32,048 nt of DNA from an uncultured Paracoccaceae bacterium (GCA_937884725.1 CAKZYH010000474.1:1-32048); one strand, 5' to 3'; counted from the first letter of the stretch, positions 8,348-16,950 are shown. The notes: generated by a model from the letters alone, not told the origin. Made by a program: numbers and translations.

Positions 8348-9616
8348 TTACTCCACGGGGCAAGGTCCGTCCGACGGTGCGTCCGGTGCCCAGCACGGCG
8401 CGCCGGAACGCTCCATGATGGTTGCCAGGCGCCGCTTCTGGTCTTCCAGCACCCGCTCGATGGGTTGGCCGGCAAGCACGATGCGCTCGAACGTGTCCAC
8501 AAAGACGCGGTTGAAGTCACCGCCCATGTCGCCCAAGCCGGCCGGCAGCAGGCCAGGGTTGGCGTCCGGTGCCGAGCTCATCTTGGCGATCGCTTCGCCA
8601 GACGCTTTCACCGCCGGCGGCAAGTCGTCGGGAAGCTCAACCGCGACCACCGGGAAGAAGTTGGTCGCCTTCAACGTCGCAATCTGCGTCTCCGGCTCCA
8701 GTAGGTAAGCCACCAACGACTTGGCTGCATCCATGTCCGGCGCTGTGCGCGGGATGGCGATGCCAGCAAGGACCGGCATGAAGCCCCGCCCCTCTGGCCC
8801 GGCGGGCGCGGGGAAGGCTACAAAGTCGTCAGGGCGCTCGTTAAATGCCTGAGCCAGCCGCGACGTGTGGTCAAAAGCAATCCACACATCCTCAGACAGC
8901 AACTGCTCTTGCAGGAACGAGAAGTTCGTCGAGGCCGGGTTGGTGTGCTCCCATAGTTCGCGGAATTTCTCCCACGCCGTCACCGCCTTGTCAGACGCGA
9001 ACGTGCGCACAACACCATCTGTGTAGGAGGGATACAGATAGCCCTGGAAGAAGCGATGCTTCAGTCCCTTGGGGCCGGCGGGAAAACCAAACTTGGGGCG
9101 CCCTTCCGCTTCATGGACGTTGGCCGCCCACTCGATCAGTTGATCGTAGGTCAGAGCGTTTATGTCAGCGCCTTCTGGAAGGTGCTCAAGCGCTTTCTTG
9201 TTGGCGGCCATAATATAGCTCGCCTGCATCCACGGGATGTACTGCATGTTCTCGGCGCCGAGCTTGGCCAGCTCGTTAAATGTGCCGCTGTCAGCAGACA
9301 GGCCCAGCGTGTCGAGGTCCACAAGGTCATCGGCGCTGAGTGCGGCGAGTTCGCCGTGAAGCCCGCCGAGCAGACCGATCGTTCCGTCGTTGGCCTTCAG
9401 CTCGGCCTGAAGACGGGTGAGCCACGGCCCATTCTCGTTGGGCTGGTAGTCCACTTCGCTGCCGAACTTGTCGAGCACGCCGTCGCGCATCGCCTGGCGC
9501 TCTTCGGCGGGGCGAGCCTGGGTCGACCAGAACAGTGTTTCGGCCGACACCACGGTGCCGGTCATGAGCAATGCGAGGCCTGCGACAGCCCCTGTGAGTG
9601 TGCGTGAGTAGGTCAT
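8348..9616 (-). CDS. Sugar ABC transporter substrate-binding protein
   Basis: A 422-residue periplasmic binding protein of the MalE-like cluster (PF01547/PF13416). It has a Sec signal peptide (MTYSRTLTGAVAGLALLMTG, cleavage probable after VSA at residue 25) and a mature start ETLFWSTQARP. The track start (9628, MGGSM) is possible, but the sequence GGGAGG there looks like the ribosome binding site for ATG 9616. First gene of the operon, with transporter, GH63 glycosidase and D-lyxose isomerase downstream. Ligand is not readable from sequence; the operon suggests a glycosyl compound such as a glycosylglycerate. A LacI-type operator lies upstream. Confidence 0.92.
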   Translation of the reverse strand: MTYSRTLTGAVAGLALLMTGTVVSAETLFWSTQARPAEERQAMRDGVLDKFGSEVDYQPNENGPWLTRLQAELKANDGTIGLLGGLHGELAALSADDLVDLDTLGLSADSGTFNELAKLGAENMQYIPWMQASYIMAANKKALEHLPEGADINALTYDQLIEWAANVHEAEGRPKFGFPAGPKGLKHRFFQGYLYPSYTDGVVRTFASDKAVTAWEKFRELWEHTNPASTNFSFLQEQLLSEDVWIAFDHTSRLAQAFNERPDDFVAFPAPAGPEGRGFMPVLAGIAIPRTAPDMDAAKSLVAYLLEPETQIATLKATNFFPVVAVELPDDLPPAVKASGEAIAKMSSAPDANPGLLPAGLGDMGGDFNRVFVDTFERIVLAGQPIERVLEDQKRRLATIMERSGAPCWAPDAPSDGPCPVE

Positions 9617-9722
9617 CGATCCTCCCATGTTTCGCCGGCGGTTGTTGTTTTGACGAGGTGCCGGTCTCGATCAGAGCGAATGGCGGGGTCGGAACGAGGT
9701 TCTGACCGCCACCCGCAGAGTG

Positions 9723-9740
9723 TGATATATCGATATATCA
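9723..9740. promoter_or_regulatory. 18-bp perfect palindrome, probable LacI-family operator
   Basis: TGATATATCGATATATCA is a perfect 18-bp palindrome with the central CG typical of LacI-family operators. It sits between the divergent binding-protein gene (start 9616) and lacI gene (start about 9808), in otherwise GC-rich DNA. A minus-strand TTGACA (9748-9743) abuts it, so the operator overlaps the likely operon promoter, and a plus-strand promoter starts two bases to its right. One bound regulator could therefore control both directions. Very likely a protein-binding site; that the adjacent LacI protein is the binder is inferred. Confidence 0.8.
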
Positions 9741-9741
9741 G

Positions 9742-9769
9742 TTGTCAACAGCCTCTGTTTAGGTATTCT
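9742..9769 (+). promoter_or_regulatory. Candidate sigma-70 promoter of the lacI gene
   Basis: TTGTCA (9742-9747) and TATTCT (9764-9769) are separated by 16 bp, about 40 bp before the proposed start of the lacI gene. The -35 box lies directly beside the 18-bp palindrome, which would fit autorepression. Confidence 0.5.
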
Positions 9770-9807
9770 TTGCTATAGAGCATTCGTTTGTATCAAATTC
9801 AGCAGTT

Positions 9808-10905
9808 GTGGCAGCTTCCATCCGCGCCAGTCCGATAAAACGATTTAGCACAGTGAGAGCCTCCGCCGTGAAGAAGCCAAAGCTTGCGACCGTCGCCGCC
9901 CAAGCCGGCGTGTCCGTTGCGACAGCGAGCCAAGTGCTGCGCGGCACGGGCCGTATCTCCGAACAAACACGAAAACGCGTTCTCGCGGCCGCGGACGACC
10001 TCAACTACGTGCCGGACGCCCGCGCGGTCGCCATGCGGTCCGGTGTGAACCGTGAAATCGGGCTGGTCATCCACGAAATCTCCAACCCGCTCAATGCCGA
10101 AGTCATGAGCGGTGTGTGCGACCTGTTGGAAAGCGAAGGGTTCCTGGTTTCCGTCCTCGATAGCCGCGACAGCGCCGAACGCCAGCGCCGCCACCTTGAA
10201 GCGTTCATCCGCTCGTCCCGCAGCGGCCTCATCTGGGTCCCAGCCGCTGATACCCCGTCTGATGAGGTGGACCTCCTCGCCAACCACCGGATGCCGACGG
10301 TGACGTTTCTTCGCCGCCTGCCCAACTCGCCCTTCGACCACGTCGGCATTGAGGATGCCGCGGCAATCTCAGCGGCCGTCAACCACCTTGCCGATCTTGG
10401 CCATCAACGCATCGCCTACCTCGGCGGGATCGCGACCTTTGGTGTGCGGGTGGACCGTCTCGCGGGCTACCATCGAACGCTCAGCGAACGCAGCCCCTTC
10501 GGACCCATCGTGTGGGACTGCGAGGACAACAAGCGTTCGGGGCTCGACGCCATGATCGCGCTGAAAAACGCCCACCCTGACGTGACTGCCGTCGTGTGCA
10601 ACGGCGACATGGTCGCCATCGGCGCAACCCAAGGGCTGTTGCGGATGGGACTTCGCCCGGGGCCCGATCTATCGATCGTCGGGTTCGACGACATCCAAGA
10701 CGCCGCCGTCACCACTCCCCCGCTGACGACAATGACAATCCGCCCCTACCAACTCGGCCGACGGCTGGCGCGAACACTCTTGGACCGGATCGCCGATCCA
10801 CACATGCTGCGCGCTGTCACAATGGTGCCCGCCGAATTGGTGTGCCGCGATACAACGGCGCCGCCGGCACCTCCCGCGCGCCGGCTGGCCATGGCCGGCC
10901 GCTGA
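9808..10905 (+). CDS. LacI-family transcriptional regulator of the GH63/ABC operon
   Basis: A LacI/GalR-family repressor of up to 365 residues. The HTH begins KKPKLATVAAQAGVSVATAS at about residue 22 with the hinge around NYVPDARAVAM; the rest is the periplasmic-binding-protein-like effector domain (GLVIHEISNPLNAEVM; SIVGFDDIQDAAVTTPPLTT). The N-terminus is uncertain: no ATG is available, the track start 9808 is GTG, and in-frame GTGs at 9853 and 9868 would trim the unusual first 15-20 residues; none has a good ribosome binding site. It is divergent from the ABC/GH63/isomerase operon with the palindrome between them, so it most likely represses that operon until a transported sugar is present. 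Confidence 0.9.
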   Translation: MAASIRASPIKRFSTVRASAVKKPKLATVAAQAGVSVATASQVLRGTGRISEQTRKRVLAAADDLNYVPDARAVAMRSGVNREIGLVIHEISNPLNAEVMSGVCDLLESEGFLVSVLDSRDSAERQRRHLEAFIRSSRSGLIWVPAADTPSDEVDLLANHRMPTVTFLRRLPNSPFDHVGIEDAAAISAAVNHLADLGHQRIAYLGGIATFGVRVDRLAGYHRTLSERSPFGPIVWDCEDNKRSGLDAMIALKNAHPDVTAVVCNGDMVAIGATQGLLRMGLRPGPDLSIVGFDDIQDAAVTTPPLTTMTIRPYQLGRRLARTLLDRIADPHMLRAVTMVPAELVCRDTTAPPAPPARRLAMAGR

Positions 10906-10930
10906 AACCTCCCTCCGAGTCCAGCAGACA

Positions 10931-10957
10931 CCCGATCGCATAGCGTTGCTGATCGGG
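10931..10957. terminator. Hairpin between convergent lacI and fructokinase genes
   Basis: CCCGATCGCA, loop TAGCGT, then TGC(T)GATCGGG gives a ten-pair stem with one bulged base, filling the gap between the two convergent stops (10905 and 10958). Symmetry means it could serve both strands. No long U-tract is visible on either side, so efficiency is uncertain. Confidence 0.6.
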
Positions 10958-11887
10958 CTAAACGATATCGCTCTTCCAGGGCGGTTCCGCGCCACGCTTC
11001 GAGACGCTGAACGCAGCCGCTTTGACACCATACTCGAGAGCTTGTCGAAGAGTGTCGGGATCAATCTGTCTTATGTTTTCCGGGGTCAACGCACCGCGTT
11101 CGAAAAGCGCTGCGAGGACACCGGCGTTGAAGGTGTCCCCGGCCCCAACGGTGTCGATCACTTCCACCGGCGCTGCGAGCACAGACACCACCTGCCCTGA
11201 CGGTAACGTCGCGCTCGCCCCCGCACTCCCCTTCGTCAGCAGAACAATGTCCGGCCCCATGTCGAGGATTGCGCGCACACCGTGCTCAGGCGAACGCTTC
11301 TCCGGGTAAAGCCAAGCAAGGTCATCGTCCGATACTTTGACGATGTGCGAGCGGGCCATCATCCGCCAGATCCGCTCGCGGAACGCAGCTGGATCATGAA
11401 TGAAGCCGGGGCGCACGTTCGGGTCGAGCATCACAACGCGCCCTTCCCCGTCACGGACCTGAAGCGCCTCCATTGTGCTGGCGCACGGTTCGCCGACAAG
11501 GCTGATCCCACCGAAGACAAGGGTCGTGATGTTGCTGCGCAGCGGCGCGATATCGTCGATCCGGACCTCAAGCGCAGCCGTGCCCTCATCGTAAAATGTG
11601 TAGTGCGCCTGGCCGTCTTCCAGATGCACAAACGCGAGTGCGGTTTTGCGGTCTGTGACGATGGCGGTGCTGTAGTCAGCGTTGCTGTGGGTCAAAGCGT
11701 CTTTGAGAAGGCGGCCAAAGCCGTCTGAGGACAAGCCGGTCAGCAGTCCCGCGGGCGCACCGAGACGCCCCAGAGCGATTGCGGAGTTGAACAAGGCCCC
11801 GCCGGGAACAGCGCGCCACGCCTGGCGGCCGTCCGGACCCTCCACCGGGATCATATCGATCAGCGCTTCACCGCAGCACAGGATCAT
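10958..11887 (-). CDS. PfkB-family carbohydrate kinase, probable fructokinase
   Basis: A 309-residue ribokinase-like (PfkB, PF00294) kinase. The N-terminus MILCCGEALIDMIP and the GGALFNSAIALGRLG segment (29-43) are typical of fructokinases. The ATP-site signature DTVGAGDTF (245-253) carries the catalytic base D251. It is the last gene of the sorbitol/mannitol operon, overlapping mtlK by four bases. MtlK and SmoS both produce D-fructose, so phosphorylation to fructose 6-phosphate is the expected role. Rhodobacter-type polyol operons often carry a xylulokinase-like gene in this area instead. The gene could also serve the mannose-to-fructose route proposed for the neighbouring operon. Confidence 0.88.
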   Translation of the reverse strand: MILCCGEALIDMIPVEGPDGRQAWRAVPGGALFNSAIALGRLGAPAGLLTGLSSDGFGRLLKDALTHSNADYSTAIVTDRKTALAFVHLEDGQAHYTFYDEGTAALEVRIDDIAPLRSNITTLVFGGISLVGEPCASTMEALQVRDGEGRVVMLDPNVRPGFIHDPAAFRERIWRMMARSHIVKVSDDDLAWLYPEKRSPEHGVRAILDMGPDIVLLTKGSAGASATLPSGQVVSVLAAPVEVIDTVGAGDTFNAGVLAALFERGALTPENIRQIDPDTLRQALEYGVKAAAFSVSKRGAEPPWKSDIV

Positions 11888-13377
11888 GATGCGAGTGGCT
11901 CGCTATGCGTATAGGCTTTGAGGGCCGAAGCTGTCCCCTCTCGCCACAGGTAGCCAAGCCATCGGCCAAACGCGCCGGCGAACCGACTGTCGGCACCTAT
12001 CGCACCATACAGGTCGAGCCATGCCTCTGGCGCCGACCGAGCGGTTACGGCACGCGTGCGCAAAGTGGCCCAGTGCGGGTCATTGGGTTCTATCACCGTG
12101 CCATCCTCGCGCTCGCCTGCGCACATCCGCGCCCACAACGCTTCCACAAGTGCAAGCCCCTCCACTGGCGCTCCGGCAGCAATGGCATCTTGCACAATGG
12201 GCATCACGAAGCCCGTGTGCCGAGATGAGCCGTCGAAGGCAACGCGTCGCACCGTGTCCCGGATGGCGCTGTTGCCGAACCGGCGCTCCACCAGCGCCAC
12301 GTATTCGACCGGAGCCATATCAGGCACAGGCTGAACGTGCGGAACGATCTCGCGGTGCTGAACGGCACGGAAGAATGAACCGATCAAAGGGTCGGCCATG
12401 CAATCCGCGATCGTGTCGACAGACAACAACTCCCCCGCGTTGGCCAGAACCTGGTGGCCGGCATTGAGGATGCGGATCTTCATGGTCTCGTAGTCGTGCA
12501 CGCGGCTTGTGAAGGTAGCGCCCACCCTGTCCCAATCGGGCCGCCCGGCGCAAAAAGCGTCTTCCATCACCCACTGGCGGTAGTTCTCATGGGTCACCGG
12601 GGCGCGGTCGTCGATCCCAAATGCGCGCGCGGCGGTAAGCTCGGCTGGGCCTGTCGCGGGAACAATGCAGTCCACCATCGAATTGGGGAAGGTGATATGT
12701 TCCGCGATCCATCGCGCCAGGCTGGGGTCTTGCATGTCGGCGAGCCCCAAAACGGCAGCACGGGTGATTGCGCCGTTACCTTGTAGGTTATCGCAACTTT
12801 GCACCGTGAACGGCCCGCTCCCCGCTGCGCGTCGCCTGGCGAGCCCCGCAACGATGGCACCGAACGCCGTGCACGGCGCATCCGGATGCATGGCATCGTA
12901 GACAATGTCCGGATGGTTCGCGGCGAAGTCGCCATTGGATCCAACAAAGTATCCACCTTCGGTGACCGTCAGCGACACAATGCGGATTGAGTCCTCCGCC
13001 AGTTGCGCAATCAGGGAAGCGTTTCCGCCAGCCACGGGCACAAAATCAACCATCGCGCCGCACACTTCGGCGGACGATCCATCGGGATCGAGCTCGATCA
13101 GCGTCGTCAGATGGTCCTGCGCGAGCAGTTTCTCGCGCATTGTGGCATCGCCGGGGCGCACTCCGGCGCCGACGATCGCAAAATCGTGCGCGGCACCCTC
13201 CTGCATGAGGCGGTGCAAATAGAACGCCTGGTGGGCGCGATGAAAGTTGCCAACACCGATGTGCACGATGCCGGGTGAAAGCGCGCTGCGCGAATAGTGC
13301 GGCCGTTCAACCGCAGCCGGGAGCGCCCCCAGCTCGTCCCTTTTAAGAGCGACGAGCGGGCGCATCAGCTCATCCAT
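11884..13377 (-). CDS. mtlK: Mannitol 2-dehydrogenase (polyol-specific long-chain dehydrogenase)
   Basis: A 497-residue NAD-dependent polyol dehydrogenase of the mannitol dehydrogenase/fructuronate reductase family, within the normal 480-500 range. The N-terminal nucleotide-binding region shows IVHIGVGNFHRAHQAFY (38-53); TVQSCDNLQGNG (191-202) is conserved; the active site KIRILNAGHQVLAN holds K300, N305 and H308, equivalent to the Lys/Asn/His set of Pseudomonas mannitol dehydrogenase. It oxidises mannitol (often also arabitol and sorbitol) to the ketose. Fructuronate reductase is excluded mainly by context. ATG 13377 is the track start; ATG 13365 gives a TGATG junction with the upstream SDR gene and a more family-like N-terminus, so the first four residues may not be translated. 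Confidence 0.9.
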   Translation of the reverse strand: MDELMRPLVALKRDELGALPAAVERPHYSRSALSPGIVHIGVGNFHRAHQAFYLHRLMQEGAAHDFAIVGAGVRPGDATMREKLLAQDHLTTLIELDPDGSSAEVCGAMVDFVPVAGGNASLIAQLAEDSIRIVSLTVTEGGYFVGSNGDFAANHPDIVYDAMHPDAPCTAFGAIVAGLARRRAAGSGPFTVQSCDNLQGNGAITRAAVLGLADMQDPSLARWIAEHITFPNSMVDCIVPATGPAELTAARAFGIDDRAPVTHENYRQWVMEDAFCAGRPDWDRVGATFTSRVHDYETMKIRILNAGHQVLANAGELLSVDTIADCMADPLIGSFFRAVQHREIVPHVQPVPDMAPVEYVALVERRFGNSAIRDTVRRVAFDGSSRHTGFVMPIVQDAIAAGAPVEGLALVEALWARMCAGEREDGTVIEPNDPHWATLRTRAVTARSAPEAWLDLYGAIGADSRFAGAFGRWLGYLWREGTASALKAYTHSEPLAS

Positions 13378-14132
13378 TGTCCGCCATCCACGTTGTAGGT
13401 TTGAGCCACAATGTAGCGAGCTTCCGGGGTTGCGAGAAACACGGCAAGACCTGTCAAATCGTCCGGCACACCCATACGGCCGAACGGGACGGCTGCGTCG
13501 ACCTCGGCCCGCTTCTGACCAGGTGCTTTACCTTCAAGCCGCGCGAACTCTTGATCGACGCCATCCCAATGGGCCCCATCAACAACGCCAGGAGAGATCG
13601 CGTTCACGTTAATGCCATGGCGGATCAGGTTTAGGCCTGCCGACTGGGTAAGGCTGATCACGGCAGCTTTCGTTGCGCAGTAGACGGCGACGAGCGGCTC
13701 GCCCCGTCGACCCGCCTGAGATGCCATGTTGATGATTGTGCCCCCGGCATTTCGCTCGATCATGTGCCGGGCCACCGCTTGCATCGTAAACAGCGTGCCA
13801 GCGACGTTGATGGAAAAGGCGCGCTCATAATCCGAGCGGCGGATGTCGACGATGGGATCGGCGGTGAAGACGGCCGCGTTATTGATCAAAATGTCGATGG
13901 CACCGAACGCGTCCACGGCGGCTGCAACGCCGTTGGTGACTGACTCTTGATCCGCTACATCCATGGGCACCGCAACGGCTCGCCCAAGGCATTTTGCCGC
14001 CTCCCGCGCGCTCTCAGCATCGATATCGGCAATGGCGACGCGGGCACCTTCCGCCACATACGCACGGGCAAACGCGAAACCGATGCCGCGCGCCGCCCCT
14101 GTGATGAGCGCGGATTTGCCCGAAAGACGCAT
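13365..14132 (-). CDS. smoS: Sorbitol dehydrogenase (L-iditol 2-dehydrogenase), SDR family
   Basis: A 255-residue short-chain dehydrogenase. It has TGAARGIG (11-18), NNAA (84-87), catalytic S138, and YCATK with Y151 and K155. The size, the ending YNVDGGQWMS and the position between smoK and mtlK match SmoS of Rhodobacter-type polyol operons, which oxidises D-sorbitol to D-fructose and galactitol to tagatose with NAD. Its ATG overlaps the ATPase stop as TGATG, indicating coupled translation. SDR substrate range cannot be set from sequence alone; context carries much of the call. Confidence 0.88.
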   Translation of the reverse strand: MRLSGKSALITGAARGIGFAFARAYVAEGARVAIADIDAESAREAAKCLGRAVAVPMDVADQESVTNGVAAAVDAFGAIDILINNAAVFTADPIVDIRRSDYERAFSINVAGTLFTMQAVARHMIERNAGGTIINMASQAGRRGEPLVAVYCATKAAVISLTQSAGLNLIRHGINVNAISPGVVDGAHWDGVDQEFARLEGKAPGQKRAEVDAAVPFGRMGVPDDLTGLAVFLATPEARYIVAQTYNVDGGQWMS

Positions 14133-15133
14133 CAGCCGAGGCGCGCGCCCGCCGCGTCGAAGCGGTGGACCTGACTCTCCTGCGGGGCGAGCGTGACGGG
14201 GTCGCCGTGCCTCAATCCCACCTCACCCTTGGCACGGACCGTGAGCGTGTCTGCAAGGCCAGTATCGTGGACGTGGAGAAAGGTGTCTGAACCGAGGTGC
14301 TCAGCGATCCCCACCGTGCCCCGCCATGGGCCATCGTCAGCGATGTCGATGTGTTCGGGGCGGACGCCAATACTATCCGCGCCGAGCTTTTCAGCTTCTG
14401 CACCGGTGACGAAGTTCATCTTCGGGCTGCCGATAAAGCCGGCAACGAAGCGGTTGTTAGGCTGGCGATAGAGCTCCAAGGGGCTCCCCACCTGCTCGAT
14501 GTGCCCGGCCCGCAGAACAACGATCTTATCGGCCATCGTCATGGCCTCCACTTGATCGTGGGTGACGTAGATCATCGTGGTCTTCAGCCGTTCATGAAGC
14601 TCGCTGATTTCAAGCCGCATGCCCACCCGCAGCGCGGCATCAAGGTTCGAAAGCGGCTCATCGAACAGAAAGGCCGCGGGCTCGCGCACAATCGCCCGCC
14701 CGATCGCGACCCGCTGCCGCTGACCGCCAGACAATTGACCCGGGCGCCGGTCCAAGTAATCGGTGAGGTTCAGCGCTTTGGCGGCCGCCTCAATACGCCG
14801 GTTTTGCTCATCCTGGGGGATGTTTGCCATGCGCATCGGAAAGGCGATGTTCTTGCGCACCGACATGTGCGGATACAGCGCGTAAGATTGAAACACCATG
14901 GCAAGACCGCGCTTGGCCGGCGGCACTTGCGACGCGTCCTGATCGTCGATCCGAATGGTGCCGGACGTCAGATCTTCCAGACCAGCGATCAGCCGCAACA
15001 GTGTTGACTTACCGCAGCCGGAGGGTCCGACGAAGACGCAGAACTCTCCATCCTCGATGGTCAGGTTGAGCGGCGGTATGACATCGGTGTCGCCAAACGA
15101 CTTGGTCACATTTTCGAGTGTAATCTGTCCCAT
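14132..15133 (-). CDS. smoK: Sorbitol/mannitol ABC transporter ATPase
   Basis: A 333-residue MalK-type ATPase. Walker [10 protein letters not shown] begins at 36, [15 protein letters not shown] at 134, Walker B includes [12 protein letters not shown] at about 155-166, and the switch region is VTHDQVEAM. The C-terminal TOBE part is shorter than in the other ATPase of this window. Its ribosome binding site AAGGA is formed partly by the stop codon of the upstream permease gene (TAAGGAACCGACATG). It would energise the polyol importer. The gene symbol rests on conserved order with the Rhodobacter smo operon. Confidence 0.9.
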   Translation of the reverse strand: MGQITLENVTKSFGDTDVIPPLNLTIEDGEFCVFVGPSGCGKSTLLRLIAGLEDLTSGTIRIDDQDASQVPPAKRGLAMVFQSYALYPHMSVRKNIAFPMRMANIPQDEQNRRIEAAAKALNLTDYLDRRPGQLSGGQRQRVAIGRAIVREPAAFLFDEPLSNLDAALRVGMRLEISELHERLKTTMIYVTHDQVEAMTMADKIVVLRAGHIEQVGSPLELYRQPNNRFVAGFIGSPKMNFVTGAEAEKLGADSIGVRPEHIDIADDGPWRGTVGIAEHLGSDTFLHVHDTGLADTLTVRAKGEVGLRHGDPVTLAPQESQVHRFDAAGARLG

Positions 15134-15142
15134 GTCGGTTCC

Positions 15143-15973
15143 TTACTTCACAGCGCCAAAGGTGAGGCCGCGCACTAGTTGTTTCTGACTGAACCAGCCG
15201 AGGATGAGGATCGGCGCAATCGCCATGGTCGATGCGGCCGAAAGCTTCGCGTAGAACAAACCCTCAGGGCTGGAGTAGCTCGCGATGAACGCGGTGAGCG
15301 GCGCCGCGTTGGCTGCCGTCAAGTTCAGCGTCCAAAACGCTTCGTTCCACGCCAGAATAAAACTTAAGAGCACGGTGGATGCGATACCGGGCACCGCCAT
15401 CGGTGTCAGCACGTAGAGTATTTCCTCGCGCAGACCTGCTCCATCCATCCGAGCCGCCTCCAAGATCTCGCCGGGGATTTCGCGGAAGTAAGTGTAGAGC
15501 ATCCAGACAATAATTGGCAGGTTGATTAACATTAGGATGACGACAAGACCAATCCGGCTGTCGAGCAGGCCAAGCTGAATGAAGATAAGATAGATGGGAT
15601 AAAGCACACCCACCGCCGGAAGCATCTTGGTGGAGAGCATCCAAAGCAGAATGTCTTTCGTGCGGCGCGATGGCACGAATGCCATCGACCAGGCTGCAGG
15701 GACCGCAATGATCACGCCCAGGATTGTGGATCCACCAGCAATAATCACAGAGTTCCAAAGAAAGCGCAGATAATCAGACCGCTCCTGCACAATCGCGTAG
15801 TTCTCAAGCGTCCAACTGAAGTTAAGGAACACCGGCGGGCTCGCGATGGCTTCCGCCTCAGTTTTGAAGCTTGTGAGGATGGTCCACAGGATCGGGAAGA
15901 AAATCAGAAGACCGATGGTCCAAGCGAGGCCAGTGTTGATGGCTTTTTGCTTAGGTGTAACTGCTCGTGCCAT
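15143..15973 (-). CDS. smoG: Sorbitol/mannitol ABC transporter permease
   Basis: A 276-residue MalG-type permease with an N-terminal helix TIGLLIFFPILWTILTSF and the EAA loop EILEAARMDGAGLREEILYV followed by LTPMAVPG. The ATG at 15973 has AGGAGC nine bases upstream, lying across the 11-bp gap to the upstream permease gene. Inner-membrane partner of the 15985-16851 product. Confidence 0.9.
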   Translation of the reverse strand: MARAVTPKQKAINTGLAWTIGLLIFFPILWTILTSFKTEAEAIASPPVFLNFSWTLENYAIVQERSDYLRFLWNSVIIAGGSTILGVIIAVPAAWSMAFVPSRRTKDILLWMLSTKMLPAVGVLYPIYLIFIQLGLLDSRIGLVVILMLINLPIIVWMLYTYFREIPGEILEAARMDGAGLREEILYVLTPMAVPGIASTVLLSFILAWNEAFWTLNLTAANAAPLTAFIASYSSPEGLFYAKLSAASTMAIAPILILGWFSQKQLVRGLTFGAVK

Positions 15974-15984
15974 GATTTTCGCTC

Positions 15985-16851
15985 CTACCGGTCCAAGTTC
16001 TTGCCGACGATGCGCATCAAGAAGATGGCCACTATGTTGGCGAGGATGATGGCGTAGACGCCACCGGCGCTGCCGAGCCCGACGTTTTGGCTTTCCAGAA
16101 CGCGTTGATAGATGAGGTAAGTGAGAGTGCGCGTATCAAAGGCGCCACCAGTCGTCACGAAGATTTCCGCAAAAATCGAGAGCAGAAAAATCGTCTGAAT
16201 CAAGATGACAATTGTAATTGCGCGCGACAGATGCGGCAGAACGAGATGGCGGAAGCGCGACAGCACCGAGGCGCCATCCATCTCCGCCGCCTCCATTTGC
16301 TCGTTGTCCAGAGACTGCACCGCCGTAAGCAAAATGAGGGTGGCGAACGGCAGCCATTGCCATGAGATAATGACGATGAGCGAGCCGAGCGGAACATCTG
16401 ACAAGAACGCGACAGGCTCAGCCCCCACCGCGCGCCACAAATGGGAGAAGAGGCCGTTCACCGGATCCATGAACATGTTCTTCCACACCAGCGCCGAGAC
16501 AGTGGGCATGACGAAGAAGGGCGCGATCACCAAAACGCGCACCGCGCCCTGCCCCCACATGGGCTGATCAAGCAGCAGCGCCAGAAGAATGCCGAGCACC
16601 ACAGTAATGACGAGGACGCCACCGACCAGAATCAGCGTCGTCTGAACACTTGGCCAAAACGCGCTCGAGGTGAAAAAACGGACGTAATTGTCAAATCCGG
16701 TCCAGCCGAGATCGCCACCGCGCAGGGGCAAGTATCGCCGGAAAGAAAACCACAGCGTCATTGTTAGCGGGATCAGCATCCAGCCAAGCAAAAGGACAAC
16801 TGCCGGCGCCATCATCAGACGCGCCGCGGAACGGGACTGTTGGGTGGCCAT
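15985..16851 (-). CDS. smoF: Sorbitol/mannitol ABC transporter permease
   Basis: A 288-residue MalF-type permease starting MATQQSRSAARLMMAPAVVL, with six predicted membrane helices and the EAA loop MEAAEMDGASVLSRFRHLVL followed by PHLSRAI. A GAGGG lies about ten bases before the ATG. It follows the binding-protein gene after a 99-bp gap that contains a strong GC hairpin. Confidence 0.9.
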   Translation of the reverse strand: MATQQSRSAARLMMAPAVVLLLGWMLIPLTMTLWFSFRRYLPLRGGDLGWTGFDNYVRFFTSSAFWPSVQTTLILVGGVLVITVVLGILLALLLDQPMWGQGAVRVLVIAPFFVMPTVSALVWKNMFMDPVNGLFSHLWRAVGAEPVAFLSDVPLGSLIVIISWQWLPFATLILLTAVQSLDNEQMEAAEMDGASVLSRFRHLVLPHLSRAITIVILIQTIFLLSIFAEIFVTTGGAFDTRTLTYLIYQRVLESQNVGLGSAGGVYAIILANIVAIFLMRIVGKNLDR

Positions 16852-16912
16852 CGCGGATCGCCCTCGCGCATTGAGACCGTGGCGGCAGGCACCATTGCCT
16901 GTCGCAGAAGAA

Positions 16913-16934
16913 CCGGGCCGCGCCTGCGGCCCGG
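16913..16934 (-). terminator. Strong GC hairpin between smoE and smoF
   Basis: CCGGGCCGC, loop GCCT, GCGGCCCGG: a perfect nine-pair stem with a four-base loop, 17 bases after the binding-protein stop. On the minus strand it is followed by TTCTTCTG rather than a clean U-run. It occupies the same position as the hairpin in the other ABC operon, consistent with differential expression of binding protein over permeases. Confidence 0.65.
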
Positions 16935-16950
16935 GGCGTGGCAGGCGGCT

